From Perkinsus olseni (lineage: Eukaryota; Perkinsozoa; Perkinsida): 22,430 nucleotides of DNA. Below are positions 1-9,500 of the stretch, piece after piece. Each line of letters starts with the position of its first letter. The stretch's first letter is position 1. The notes under the pieces are model-generated. The model did not search any database. It saw only the letters and a program-made list of their open reading frames with translations, and had not been told where the DNA came from. A program made the translations under genes and the position numbers. The DNA is taken from NCBI GenBank assembly GCA_013115125.1, contig JABANN010000540.1:1-22430 (forward strand), given 5' to 3'.

Positions 1-2196
1 GTCCCCGTCAGCCACGCACTGAAGCGCCGCTCGCGTCCCCGTATTTAACATACGATAACAAGTTATCTTCGCAGGAATCGCAAGATTCGCAAGAGGAGCA
101 GAGTGAGCCTGATTCACACAGCGAGCCGGAAGAGCAATCAGTGAGGTTAGAGATCGTTGAGGAATCGCAAGAGTTGCCGAGTGAGCAAGAGCCTCAGGAG
201 TTTCAGATGGAACATTCTGAGAGTTCTGAGAATGAGAGCGTTGAGGAATCGCAAGATATGCAAGTGGGACAAGATGCGGCTGATTTGTCGAGTGAACAGA
301 GCGGGAAGTCTAGCGTCGAGAAATCGCAAGGCGTACAAGATAGGCTAGGCTCGGCCGAGTCTCAGGGTGAAAGTGAGTCCTCTGAGATGGAGGAGGGAGT
401 TGAGGAAAGTCAAGAATCGCAAGATCAGCAAGACGTTGATGTGGAGGATGAGAGCGTTGAAGAATCGCAAGAAATGCAAGAGGAGCAAGAGTCAGCATCA
501 GAGAGCGACGAACCGGAGGCCGAGGAAAGTATCCCGGAGGGAAGCTAAACCTCATCTTGAAGTCTTGCTTAACCTTGCATTTTCGTAACGAATTTTTGTG
601 ATCGACATGTTCTTTCCCACCAGCGGTTGAGAATTTCGAGGATAGAATTTCTGCGGGAAGAAACCGAATGAAGTCGTAAATTTGTCGAAAATTTTTCTGA
701 TTTTTTCTTTTCTTCGCGTAAAAATCGACCGAGGTTGTTTTCTCTCGGATTTTTTTACTCAGGTGCAATCGTCGATGATGGAGCATCTTCGTCCTCCCTG
801 CCCTCCTCTCCCCAGCTGGACTCGTCTAGCGATGATGAACAAGAGGCGAACCATGGGAATGAGCAGAAGGTCATCGTTCATGATGATATCTCGGAAACCG
901 AGAGGGCCGACTTGGAGCGCCATGCTGACGCTATTGCCGCTGCTTTGAGTGATGAGGAGAAAAATGGTGAGATTGATTAGCGAATCGATCAACTGGGCGA
1001 GCGCTTTTCGAATAGGAACTGCGGTTGAGGCTCCATCGAAGGGGAAAAAGCTGGGGAGAAGGGCCGCTGAGTTGGAGGCGTTGCAGCGGTCTGGAACTAA
1101 ACCGGGCTTACTTTATGTGGGTATCTTAGGTTGAAGCTTGCAAGATAGCAAATAGGTTAGCTTCGAACCCTTCTTTCAGTTCCACGGCTTTCCCAATGAT
1201 GTTGACTCCACTCCGCACGAGTGTCAATTTTGGATGAACCAGCCATTGCAAATACAGTTGGAGACCTGGGCGCGAAAGTAAGATCGAAATCGTTGTTGTC
1301 AAGCCGAGAAAGATTTCATACTGATCATACACGATTTCGGTTTTTTTACGCATTTTATTTTTTCTCTTCTACACTGGGCCTTCATAGCGGATCTCTTCGT
1401 AGAGCAGTAGGCATTTTTTCTCTACGCGGGGGCGAGAAAACCGGAAATATTTCCTCTTCGGAAGGCTTCAAGAGGTAGATAATTATGGAATAGATTGAGC
1501 GTTCTTAAGTCCGAGGCAAGATCGGGGTCTCTCACGAGTGCTCTCATCTTCAAGTGGAGGAGAGCGTGGAGAGCGTCCTTCATTTTGCCGGAGACCGTAG
1601 ACGGAAATTCTTCGTAATTTGCGCAACTTTTTCAGTGAAATCACGCGCCTGTAAATACGTACCGTCAACCAGTTTGGGTTGGTACTGGTGTCGTACGGTC
1701 AATGATTGGTATCTTAGATGGCACCCCGACCTCGACGAGGATTTCAAGTTCACAACTAGCGTGGAGGAACCCTCCTCGCCGACGAGCCGATCGCCCCCGA
1801 GTCTGCTATACATTGACGCGATGAAGACCCCCAACGAAGTAAGCGTAAATTTGCGACAATTCATGAAAAAATTATGGAAAAAATTATCTCCAATTAGAAG
1901 TTGCAAAAGAAGATGAAAAATGTGCGTAAAAAAGGAATAACAATCAACCGAGTTTTTTTCACTAGCCTCGCTTCGGAAGGCAAACCCACCGCAGTGGACG
2001 TGGGCACGGTAATGGCAAATTTTAAGGTTAGTATTGAACTAATTAGGTCTCTGAGAGTTACACTTGCTATCTTGCGATTCCTCAACGGTAGAGATGTCTT
2101 TCAGATTGCCTCGTTCGGTCTGCAAGAGCCTGCCGTTATTCACATGACCTTCGAGCACTAGCAGCAGCAGTTGTAGTTGATTCATCATCATCATAA
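1..2196 (+). CDS. Acidic repeat protein with basic tail, 5' part outside window
   Basis: The frame is open from the first bases, so the start lies upstream. Exons by GT-AG and phase: 3-528, 763-966, 1016-1116, 1180-1277, 1636-1650 (a 15-nt microexon, least certain), 1718-1838, 1898-2026, 2092-2196 (TAA 2194-2196). Exon 1 encodes a Ser/Glu/Gln-rich stretch with a degenerate repeat of the type VEESQ(E/D)MQ, about six copies. Exon 2 is acidic (DSSSDDEQEAN, then a helical ERADLERHADAIAAAL). Exon 3 turns basic (KGKKLGRRAAELEALQ) and ends TKPGLLY. Later exons include KLQKKMKNVRKKG and a Cys/His-bearing C-terminus ending in four serines. An acidic-then-basic layout suits a nuclear or nucleolar protein, but I do not recognise the family. 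Exons 1-3 are solid; those after 1180 are tentative, and the 358-nt intron 1278-1635 could hide another exon. Confidence 0.55.
64..500 (+). repeat. Coding tandem repeat resembling an intron-element end
   Basis: Copies of GTTGAGGAATCGCAAGA and variants start near 73, 157, 239, 313, 399 and 457, spaced about 70-90 nt, and encode VEESQ-type units. The same word in reverse complement ends introns elsewhere in the window (2063-2091, 16945-16962, 19288-19315). The repeat is seen directly; derivation from an intron element is inference. Confidence 0.6.
1117..1179 (+). repeat. Intron of the GTATCTTAG family
   Basis: This 63-nt GT-AG intron begins GTGGGTATCTTAGGTTGAAG and is closely similar along its length to kinase intron 5 (8669-8728, minus), which begins GTAGGTATCTTAGCTTCAAG. 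Both continue with (G/T)AAGATA, GGAATAGG or AAATAGG, and a pyrimidine-rich end. Two introns of unrelated genes should not align like this by chance. Confidence 0.75.
2027..2091 (+). repeat. Intron of the GTTGAGGAATCGCAAGA family, reverse orientation
   Basis: Last intron of the left-edge gene. Its 3' part, 2063-2091, reads CTTGCTATCTTGCGATTCCT then CAACGGTAG, with the splice acceptor at the element end. A near-identical copy lies at 19288-19315 in another gene. Confidence 0.7.
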
Positions 2197-2279
2197 GTTC
2201 ATCATAGTTGTAGATGACCGTATTATAATAAGTTTCGTGGAATGGTAGCGGTCTGTTGTTCGTGTTGGCAGGAGAGAAG

Positions 2280-2329
2280 GTATCAGGTTCGATCCCCGGC
2301 GAGGGCATTTTATGACGATAGATGCACAG
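2280..2329 (+). repeat. Candidate 50-nt intron with tRNA T-arm, upstream of the kinase ATG
   Basis: GTATCAGGTTCGATCCCCGG begins a 50-nt GT-AG segment ending GATGCACAG. It has the T-arm core GGTTCGATCC, a 7-nt stretch CGAGGGC, A and then TTTT, exactly the order of a tRNA 3' end with a Pol III terminator. No 5' acceptor strand or D-arm is visible. It would be a 5'-UTR or upstream-exon intron of the dihydroxyacetone kinase gene. Confidence 0.5.
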
Positions 2330-2497
2330 ATTTTAAAACTGGTGAAGCTAGTACAAGCGAGGAGCAGTGGTCCTCCGCCGGAGAGCACTTCGTGAGGGTC
2401 GCTACAGTGGGGCGCTCGGAAGCCGCCGAGAAATCCAAATCTTCCTCGTGGTCTGGGATTGAAAAATTAGGGAGTGTTCCGACTGATTCGTTTCGCA

Positions 2498-2501
<4 letters not shown>

Positions 2502-2543
<42 letters not shown>
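2502..2543 (+). repeat. (GAT)14 microsatellite
   Basis: Fourteen uninterrupted GAT triplets just 5' of the dihydroxyacetone kinase start codon. It is in frame with the kinase (a Met run if translated), but kinase homology begins only downstream, so it is probably leader or intron sequence. Confidence 0.9.
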
Positions 2544-2559
2544 AGAAGTGTTATTTTCG

Positions 2560-4251
2560 ATGGCCCACTGTTTTCTGAATTCGAAAGACAAGTTCGTGTC
2601 GGACGCCCTGGACGGGCTGGTGGCTACTTCTGGCGGCTCAATAGCCCGTCTGGTCACGGCAGACAAGGATACTCAGGTGAGGTTACTCATGCAAGATACA
2701 AAACAGGTCAAGTCCTTCCATCAGGTGATCGTTCGTACCGATTGGGCAAAAGACCGTGTGGCTGTGATCTCTGGCGGCGGTAGCGGCCACGAGCCCACCC
2801 ACCCAGGCTTCGTCGGAAAGGGCATGCTCACCGCTGCCGTCTGCGGGTCCATCTTCGCCTCTCCGAGCGTCTCTGCCATCCTCTCCACCATCGTCCATGT
2901 CACCGGTGACGCGGGTTGCCTCCTGGTCGTCAAGAACTACACCGGCGACCGACTCAACTTCGGCCTGGCTCGCGAGATCGCGCGATCAAAATACGCCCTC
3001 AAGGTTGAAATGGTCATCGTTTCTGACGACATCGCCATCCCAGGCTCAGCCCAACCTCGCGGTATCGCTGGCACGCTCTTCGTGCATAAAATAGCTGGGG
3101 CGATGGCTGAGTCAGGGGCAAGCCTAGAAGAAGTATCCAAGGTCGGTCATGGCGCTGCGCAGGGAGCCATGTCTATTGGGGTGGCCTTGAGCGACTGCAA
3201 CATGCCTGGGGAGCGAGTGAAGGCAAACAGAGTCGCCGCTGGCACGATGGAGGTGGGCCTCGGCATCCACGGCGAGTCGGGAGCGGCGACTGTTCCGACC
3301 CAGACCGCTGATGGCACTGTAGACTTGCTACTGGGCAAACTTCGAGAGGCGGCGAGGGTCCAGGGGAAGTCCCTCGACCGGACGGCGCTGTTGGTGAACA
3401 ACCTCGGCACCTGCATGCCGGCAGAGATGGACATCATCGCCAGCCACGCCGTGGCCAGTCTTCGGCCCAACCTTGTGGTCGGCCCAGGTGCTCTGATGAC
3501 CTCCCTGGACATGCACGGTTTCTCCCTCACAGTACTGCCCCTCACGGACGAGCTCGAAAGCCTCCTTAAGGCCCCGACTGCTGTGGCGTCCTGGCCTGCT
3601 GCGAGGGCCCCTTCCCCCGGTCGGACGATTCATACCGAGAAGATCGCCTCGGATACTGCCAAGTTCGTGCCGAGCCAGAACCCCCTCTACCAAAGCCGAG
3701 TCGAAGCGGCCTGCAACGCTATCATCTCAGCGGAGGGAGAGCTCAATGCTCTCGATGGCGCTGTCGGCGATGGTGATTGTGGTTCGACCCTCTCCGCCGG
3801 TGCCCGAGCCATCCTCGCGGACAGCCCCCAGGCTCCGTTCGGCGACACAGGAGAGCTCGCCTCATGGCTCGCTGAGGCCTCCAGTCGTATCGGTGGCTCC
3901 TCGGGTGTCCTCGCCGCCATCTTCTTCACGGCTGTTGCGAAGGCCGGTGATTGCTCAGCTGACGCCATCAAGGCAGGCGTCGAGGCGATGACGTTCTACG
4001 GCGGTGCTTCCGTCGGCTCTCGTACGGCCATGGACGCCCTCATCCCCTTCGCCAACGCCCTCTCTGCGGGGCAGTCGATCGAGGAGGCCGCTGATGCCGC
4101 TCAGAAGGGGGCAGACAGCACAGCCGCGATGGCAGCCGCCAGCCACGGGAGATCTGCCAACGTACCGGCCGAGGCTTTGAGAGGCCGAGCCGACCCCGGC
4201 GCTGCTGCTGTGGCGAAGGTTGTGAACGCTGTTGCCAATATTCAGAAGTAA
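2560..4251 (+). CDS. DAK: Dihydroxyacetone (glycerone) kinase, ATP-dependent, single chain
   Basis: Phosphorylates dihydroxyacetone (and usually glyceraldehyde) with ATP, feeding the triose-phosphate pool. Model: exon 2560-2676, 48-nt intron 2677-2724, exon 2725-4251 (TAA), giving 547 aa; family members are about 550-590 aa. The N-terminal DhaK domain shows the signatures SGGGSGHEPTHPGFVGKGML and VVKNYTGDRLNFGLA. The substrate-binding His lies in GLGIHGESG (spliced residue about 221; His220 in the Citrobacter enzyme). The C-terminal DhaL domain has the Mg-ATP aspartate motif GDGDCG (about 387) and GGSSG. The C-terminus (RADPGAAAVAKVV) is complete. The ATG at 2560 is the last Met before homology starts; the frame is open farther upstream through a GAT repeat. 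The 48-nt intron is in frame without stops, so retention would add 16 residues beside the conserved beta-strand. The gene is convergent with the membrane protein gene downstream, 158 bp apart. Confidence 0.95.
   Translation: MAHCFLNSKDKFVSDALDGLVATSGGSIARLVTADKDTQVRLLMQDTKQVKSFHQVIVRTDWAKDRVAVISGGGSGHEPTHPGFVGKGMLTAAVCGSIFASPSVSAILSTIVHVTGDAGCLLVVKNYTGDRLNFGLAREIARSKYALKVEMVIVSDDIAIPGSAQPRGIAGTLFVHKIAGAMAESGASLEEVSKVGHGAAQGAMSIGVALSDCNMPGERVKANRVAAGTMEVGLGIHGESGAATVPTQTADGTVDLLLGKLREAARVQGKSLDRTALLVNNLGTCMPAEMDIIASHAVASLRPNLVVGPGALMTSLDMHGFSLTVLPLTDELESLLKAPTAVASWPAARAPSPGRTIHTEKIASDTAKFVPSQNPLYQSRVEAACNAIISAEGELNALDGAVGDGDCGSTLSAGARAILADSPQAPFGDTGELASWLAEASSRIGGSSGVLAAIFFTAVAKAGDCSADAIKAGVEAMTFYGGASVGSRTAMDALIPFANALSAGQSIEEAADAAQKGADSTAAMAAASHGRSANVPAEALRGRADPGAAAVAKVVNAVANIQK
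2677..2724 (+). other. 48-nt in-frame intron in the dihydroxyacetone kinase gene
   Basis: Bounded by ACTCAG/GTGAGG and CCATCAG/GTGATC. Removing it restores the family spacing between the N-terminal helix and IVRTDWAKDRVAVISGGG, and places the active-site His near residue 221. It has no stop in frame, so intron retention would be silent to nonsense surveillance. It contains GCAAGATAC, a word shared with the recurrent intron elements. Confidence 0.75.
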
Positions 4252-4409
4252 AAGATTTTTCTTCCTCCTCGCTGCATGGGTTGGTGTTTGAAAGTGCTAC
4301 TGGGGGAACACAACAATGTCGAGGAGCGACAGTGTGAATGGTGGTGAATAATGCAAAGGAAGTATTCAAACTCGGCGACGACCTGCTGGGGTGAGGTGAT
4401 GGTGAACGT
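4252..4409. other. Convergent intergenic region
   Basis: 158 bp between the stop codons of the dihydroxyacetone kinase (plus) and the TOM1-type gene (minus). It must hold both 3' UTRs. I see no gene or clear repeat. Confidence 0.6.
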
Positions 4410-6150
4410 CTAATTGCCACTGGTACGGCTACCTTGGTAAAAACGACGCTGATGATTATGATTCTGATTGTGCTGCTGCTGGTCCTGCTGGGGCTCCAAT
4501 AGAGGAGACGTCAATGAGCCGTTACTTGACACATCGATGCTTGACTGAAGAAGGAAAGCATTCAATGGGGAATACGGGCGTAATAGGACCCATGGTATTG
4601 CGGAAAAATTAAGGACAATTCCAGGCTACGTGATTAGGGTTCGAAAGGAGACTTCTCGAGCTGAAAACTCACCCGGTGAGACATAGTAGGACTTCGCCTA
4701 CTAGCCGGCCAAAATACGAAAAGGATAAGTACGGACGGTATCCACTCAGTGAGGAAGAAGACCTGAAAAAATACGCGGCGGCGGCGGAGCGATGCAGATG
4801 GTGTCTTAGTCTACCATAGAATCCCACGCTTGTCGATCAATACTCGGAGGGCAGACTGTCTTAATTAGACCAACACCATACAAGACACCACTCATCCCTC
4901 TTAGGAGGAATATCAGGGGGCAAGTCAGGGTCAAAACCAAAACCTGTGAACGCGATGAATGCAACCCGCACTGGAGCAGACGAAGGCTTACCCGGTTGAT
5001 GACGGACTTGTTACGGGATTGGCCCAGTTGACGAGCACTTCCTGATAGCTGCCGCCGAGATCTGTCGCGAAGTTGGCCGGATACTTGCAGCTACAGAGAG
5101 AGGTCAGCTTCGAGGCTTTACCAATGAAAAGTTATCCCTTACCCCGTAGTAGAAGAATAGTATGGAGCAGGTGATGTAGAGGAGACCAACAACGAAGTAG
5201 ATGTATCTAAAAAGGCAACTCGTGCCAGCTGAAGGAGAGAAGAACGTTTACTGATTGTATTCTTTCCACGCCGACAAGAGAAAGGTGACAATCGAAATAA
5301 TAAGAAAAACGCCGTATCTGAGCGAGGCACGAACGAGATCGAAATCCGCAGGCGAAGCGTCGAGGGCTCGTGCTACACCGCTATGTTGATGAAGATGCAT
5401 ACCGGTCGAAGTAGAGGATGGGAAACCAACACCGCAGCATAGTAAACCTGATCGGGTCACATTGGGCAACCGATAAGACCACCAAGGCACACCTGAGCCC
5501 AGAATAGGATCACTATGCTGTAGGTTGAGAGGAAGAGAAGTGAAGGGAAGGTCATAAAAACGTCGTTCGTCCAGGTCTGAGGGAGTGACCAACATCACAG
5601 TCGAGGTTAGGAGGACGAAGAGACCCTACCTGCACCGGATGATTCAGATTGTGCATCCGAACTTCGAGATGGATAACAGCATCGAAGATGAGCGAGAGAG
5701 CTCTAGCAGCATTCGAGATGCACAACGCTAGTAGGAAGAAGAATCGCGTTCGACCACCAGTGAGGGATATCGGGGGTATCTGGGAAATGACAAAAGTACC
5801 CGATGCAGGATTCGAACCTACGACCATCTGCTCCGTAGGCAGACATTCTATCCAGCTGAACTAATCGGGCGATGCTTGATACTGGCTATGGCCATTCTCA
5901 ATCGTTTGGTGGAACCCTCATGCAGGTAATTATAGCAGAAACGTGCACTCACCGCGTCAGCTCTTTTCTCCTCCCTTTTCTGCCTTATCAGCTGCCTCGC
6001 CAATAGAATCGATACCACCAAAAACAAGCCGCAATCAACATAAGCGAGCACGGCCGCGTAGGCAGAGTGGTGGGCGAAGACCTCGTCTATCGCGAAGAAA
6101 ACCTCGTCCGCCGTCTCAGCTGCGCTCAGTGTTGGGGTTGATGACATCAT
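4410..6150 (-). CDS. TOM1/TOM3/THH1-type seven-transmembrane protein
   Basis: Ten exons (minus): 5953-6150, 5630-5779, 5493-5576, 5377-5447, 5252-5317, 5143-5206, 4992-5090, 4815-4943, 4673-4762, 4410-4544. They sum to 1086 nt = 362 codons with all phases closing. About seven hydrophobic spans are visible: YVDCGLFLVVSILLARQLI, RFFFLLALCISNAARAL, FPSLLFLSTYSIVILFWAQ, VCIFINIAVYGVFLIISIV, YIYFVVGLLYITCSILFFYY, VLVLTLTCPLIFLLRG and VFFLTEWIPSVLILFVFW. FLSTYSIVILFWAQ, a basic cytosolic loop, and the EWIPSVLILF segment match what I recall of plant TOM1/TOM3/THH1 proteins (endomembrane or tonoplast; TPRA1 is a distant animal relative). The C-terminus is Gln/Asn/His-rich. The start is ATGATG at 6145-6150; either Met may be used. 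Intron 1 (5780-5952) houses a tRNA gene. Family call from memory of the motif, not a search. Confidence 0.85.
5798..5870 (-). tRNA. tRNA-Arg(ACG): tRNA-Arg, anticodon ACG, inside an intron
   Basis: A 73-nt full cloverleaf on the minus strand. Acceptor stem GCCCGAT/ATCGGGT (six Watson-Crick pairs plus G1-U72); D-stem GTTC/GAAT; anticodon stem TCTGC/GCAGA with loop CTACGGA (anticodon ACG, read as ICG, decoding CGU/CGC/CGA); T-arm GTAGG TTCGAAT CCTGC. No tRNA intron and no encoded CCA. A TTTT Pol III terminator follows two bases after the gene. It lies in intron 1 of the TOM1-type gene in the same orientation, and the splice acceptor CCCAG follows about 10 nt after the terminator. Confidence 0.95.
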
Positions 6151-6552
6151 CAGGCTGACCGCGTCGAACTACCAACACTGATCATCCTCCGAAAACAGCC
6201 GACCTCCGTGGACGAGCCAGTGAACAGTCCTCATTATTCAACTTCCGAAAGCTCCAAAAGTGGAAAGTTCCTTCTACCTCAGAGGAAGCTATTGAATAGA
6301 CACCATCTTCTTTTACCACTCTCCTGCACTGTACACAGACTCCGTTCGAGCCTCGAGAGACCGCCGGGCTGATGAAGCCCTCAACTCCAACACGAGACTT
6401 TCAGTGAAGTGAAAACATCTTGAGCGCTACTAAAATGGTACAACAACGATGAGCTATACTATAACATTATAACGAGTAGCAAATCTACAAAAAAATCGAC
6501 AACACCATATAAATGACGAGACCCCGGTTCGACTCCCGGATTGGGCACTTTT
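6151..6552. other. Intergenic region between two minus-strand genes
   Basis: Holds the 3' UTR of the kinase gene and the promoter of the TOM1-type gene. The only structure I see is the T-arm relic at 6518-6552. Confidence 0.5.
6518..6552 (+). repeat. tRNA T-arm relic next to the kinase stop codon
   Basis: ACCCCGGTTCGACTCCCGG followed by ATTGGGC, A, C and TTTT: a tRNA 3'-end layout with a Pol III-type terminator. No matching GCCCAAT 5' strand, D-arm or anticodon arm is visible upstream. It lies directly after the kinase stop codon, antisense to that gene, so it may be in its 3' UTR or in an unmodelled terminal intron. Confidence 0.6.
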
Positions 6553-9500
6553 CTAGTAATTATCAAGTATCCAGTTGGTGGCGTCTTCGAGTGTTGGATG
6601 TTTCTTAACCGCCTCTTCAATCTGATCTTCAGGGAATCCGATCGATGCAAGCTCGGCTGATAAAATAGACGTCGCCAAGATTCGAACCCGCGACCTTTCC
6701 CATCACAGACACCCCACCCATCGTATTCTTCCTCTCTTCCTCCTCTTTCTTGATCCGTGCCCTGTCCTCGCCATTGGGTCCCGAGAAGAGATAGTCGAGT
6801 ACCTCTTCGTTATCACCACCTCCTGTTGTCGGCATCGTCTGGCCTGCCATCTCGCCCAGCTCTGCATCCAGATTCGCCACCTGCCGGAAATCGATCCCGC
6901 GCTGAGCCTTCACAGATTCGTCACGCGCCACGAAATTCATGGAGGGAATACTGCGCTGTGTATCAGGGAACACTATCTGAATCGAGCACTACGGCATGGC
7001 CTCTATTACGGCATTGGCTCCTTGCTGAAGGGCATCATTGTCCACTACGGGTGGTGGTGGAGGAGGGGGTGGTAATGGGGGACTACGAGTAGGGGGAGGA
7101 GGGGTAGGGCTCTCCTGTGGCCTGGGCAGACAAGGTTCGCTGTGCTCCTGAGGAACCTAGCGTAAAGAAGGAGGTCATAACAGCACACCATCTTAATCAG
7201 TACATTGCGGTAAGTTCTATGGCCGGACGACACGCTGTTAGGCGGCGGCATCTCCCCCGTGAGAAGGTCGGTCGGGCCATCCACCACCGGGCCTGCGAAG
7301 GGGTTGGTACTTCGGCTGCCCACCCCTCCAGAGGGAGGAGGTGGGGGAGGGGAACTGTGGGGAGGCTCGGCGGGGTAGTCTCGCCGAGGGCCTCCTCGCC
7401 AAGAAGCCGATGCTCCAGCGGAATCCTGATGGTGAAAAATGCGACACGCCGGGATCGAACCTGCGCCTACCCCAGAAGGATGCCTGTTCCCGCCGCCTTT
7501 TCTTCTCCGCCGTTTGTCGTGGTTGGGAGGTGGGGCGCCAGGCCACGCATCATTGAAGTTGTTAGGAGCCGGCCACTCAACGTTATTCACCGGCCCCGGC
7601 CGAGGGGGTGGTTGTGGGTAAGCGCCACTTTTCTGCTGGTAGTCCAAGTTCCCTCCACGCGTCAGGGAGTGCCTGCGACCACTCCCAAGTAGTCCAAAGG
7701 TCCCCGGTTCGATTCTCCCTACAGCTTTTTCTGCAGCGCCTCATTCTGCCCCATCAAAGCCGCAGCCGACGGCGTCGGACTGCCGCCGTACGGCACCCCT
7801 CCCGGCGGAGGCATCGGGGTGAAGACGTTAGACGGGCCGCCATAGCCCGGACCAGCGCCGTGGCCTCCCTTACCACCGAAGCTGCCCTGACGGTTAGGGA
7901 AAGCCCCCGGCGGAGGGGGAGGGGGGCCTCCCATTATCCGTTGGTTCACGTAGTTGGGGGGAGGATAGCCCGACATGAACCCTTGCGGAGGAGGGGAAGG
8001 GCCTTGCATCACCATAGGGGAGTTCGGGCCGTAGCCAGCGAACCTGTAAAAATACCCTAACCAGGGATCGAACCGGGGACCTCCCTGCCTTACACGTTGT
8101 TGCGCATATCCGGTGGTGGTGGTGGTGGTGGTGGTGCTCCCGCGTACAGAGACCCTGCCGGCTGCTGCTGCTGCTGCTGGAGGGCTATGGTTTGACTTTT
8201 CCTCTTCAACTCTCTCAACGCCTTCGCAACCTCCACGAAAACAGGCCGCCGACTCTCCCTCGAATCGATCTGAGAAATGCCCCTCCTGAGAATTGAACCT
8301 CCGCGGGTATCGCATCCTTACACATCTCAATGCTAAATCTGCCAGCTCAGAAGCTATCGCCGGATGCCAGCCGCAGCTCCATTGTATCTACCGACCAATT
8401 TTAATACCAAATCTTCCCAAACTCCCGACGTTCCCACTACCATATTCCACAACTTTTCCTTATTGATTCCCTTATACATTTCCGTGATCGCCTTTGTCCT
8501 CGGGTCTTGCAGCGCTGGCGGCTTGGTCGTGAGGAGCTCTAGCAGGACCATACCAAAGGAGTATCTAAGGTCGATCATGGTCATAAACAGAAATTCGTCG
8601 ATGGGCTTCCTACACCTCCGACTTCTCAGTTACCACGGACGTGGAAATATACAGAGGATCCGCATAACCTGCGAAGAAGTTGCATCAACCTATTCCGTAT
8701 CTTACACGCTTGAAGCTAAGATACCTACCGATTGTCCCAGAGCACATGTCTACTTTCTGACCGTCTCTTCCCTTTGCCGTAGCCAACAACGCCAAACCAA
8801 AGTCGGCCACTTTCGCGTTGCCGCTCTTATCCAGTATGATATTTTGCGACTAAAACGTATCCAAGGTCGACCCGTGCACTTCACACACAACCCTACTGAC
8901 GACCGACATCCACCAACTACAACGGACTTTGGTCCCCTTAGGATTGACCCCAATATCAAACTACCGGACGAAGCAGAGAGTAGAGCCAACGGTAATGATT
9001 GGGGGGCCAACCTAGTTCGCCTCACTCCCTCCTAATAACCACGACGCCCCTCACTACTTTAATATCCCGATGGAAGACCTTGGGAGTAGAATTGTGGAGA
9101 TGACTCAGACCAAGGCAAGCATCAAGAGCCACTGACACCCGCAGGGTCCACGGGAACGTCTTAGCGCTGTTGGGAGCCGACAGACGTGAGCCTGAAGACC
9201 ACCATCATGACGACGACCCAGGTTCGAACCCCGGCAGAGGAGCTTCTCCTCCCCTCTATTACATAGATCGCCTCCTTCCAGAAGTTCATAAATAAGTAAC
9301 CGCTCATTGCCATTCCGAGCGAAGCCCATCAAAATGACCAAGTTGGGATGACGAAATTTCGACAGGACTTCAACCTCCTCTCGGAAGCCCGACTCCTTGG
9401 GAGCTCTTAACACCTGCGTGATGCCAGCATCGACCTAAGATACTCTTCCGCAACCGCTCACCTTTATTGCGACTTCTGTTTGATCTTTTAGTTGACACTT

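Noticed and set aside
64-500. CRISPR-like repeat array
   Set aside because: Units are degenerate, irregularly spaced and continuously coding in a eukaryotic gene.
2242-2559. N-terminal extension of dihydroxyacetone kinase in the same frame
   Set aside because: It would translate a T-arm intron and a (GAT)14 run; family homology starts just after 2560.
6518-6552. A second functional tRNA gene
   Set aside because: The T-arm and terminator are present, but no complementary acceptor strand, D-arm or anticodon arm is found within about 100 nt upstream; treated as a relic.
7117-7692. Plus-strand 191-codon open frame
   Set aside because: It is the opposite strand of kinase exons 11-13, whose minus-strand frames join in phase.
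8364-9035. Plus-strand 223-codon open frame
   Set aside because: It is the complement of kinase catalytic exons 5-8, which carry DFG, VYSFG and other kinase motifs on the minus strand.
7426-9262. Permuted or split tRNA genes made from the T-arm segments
   Set aside because: Permuted genes need the 5' half downstream within the same transcript, but the T-run would terminate Pol III before it, and no 5' halves were found. The GT-AG borders and coding phase explain the segments as introns.
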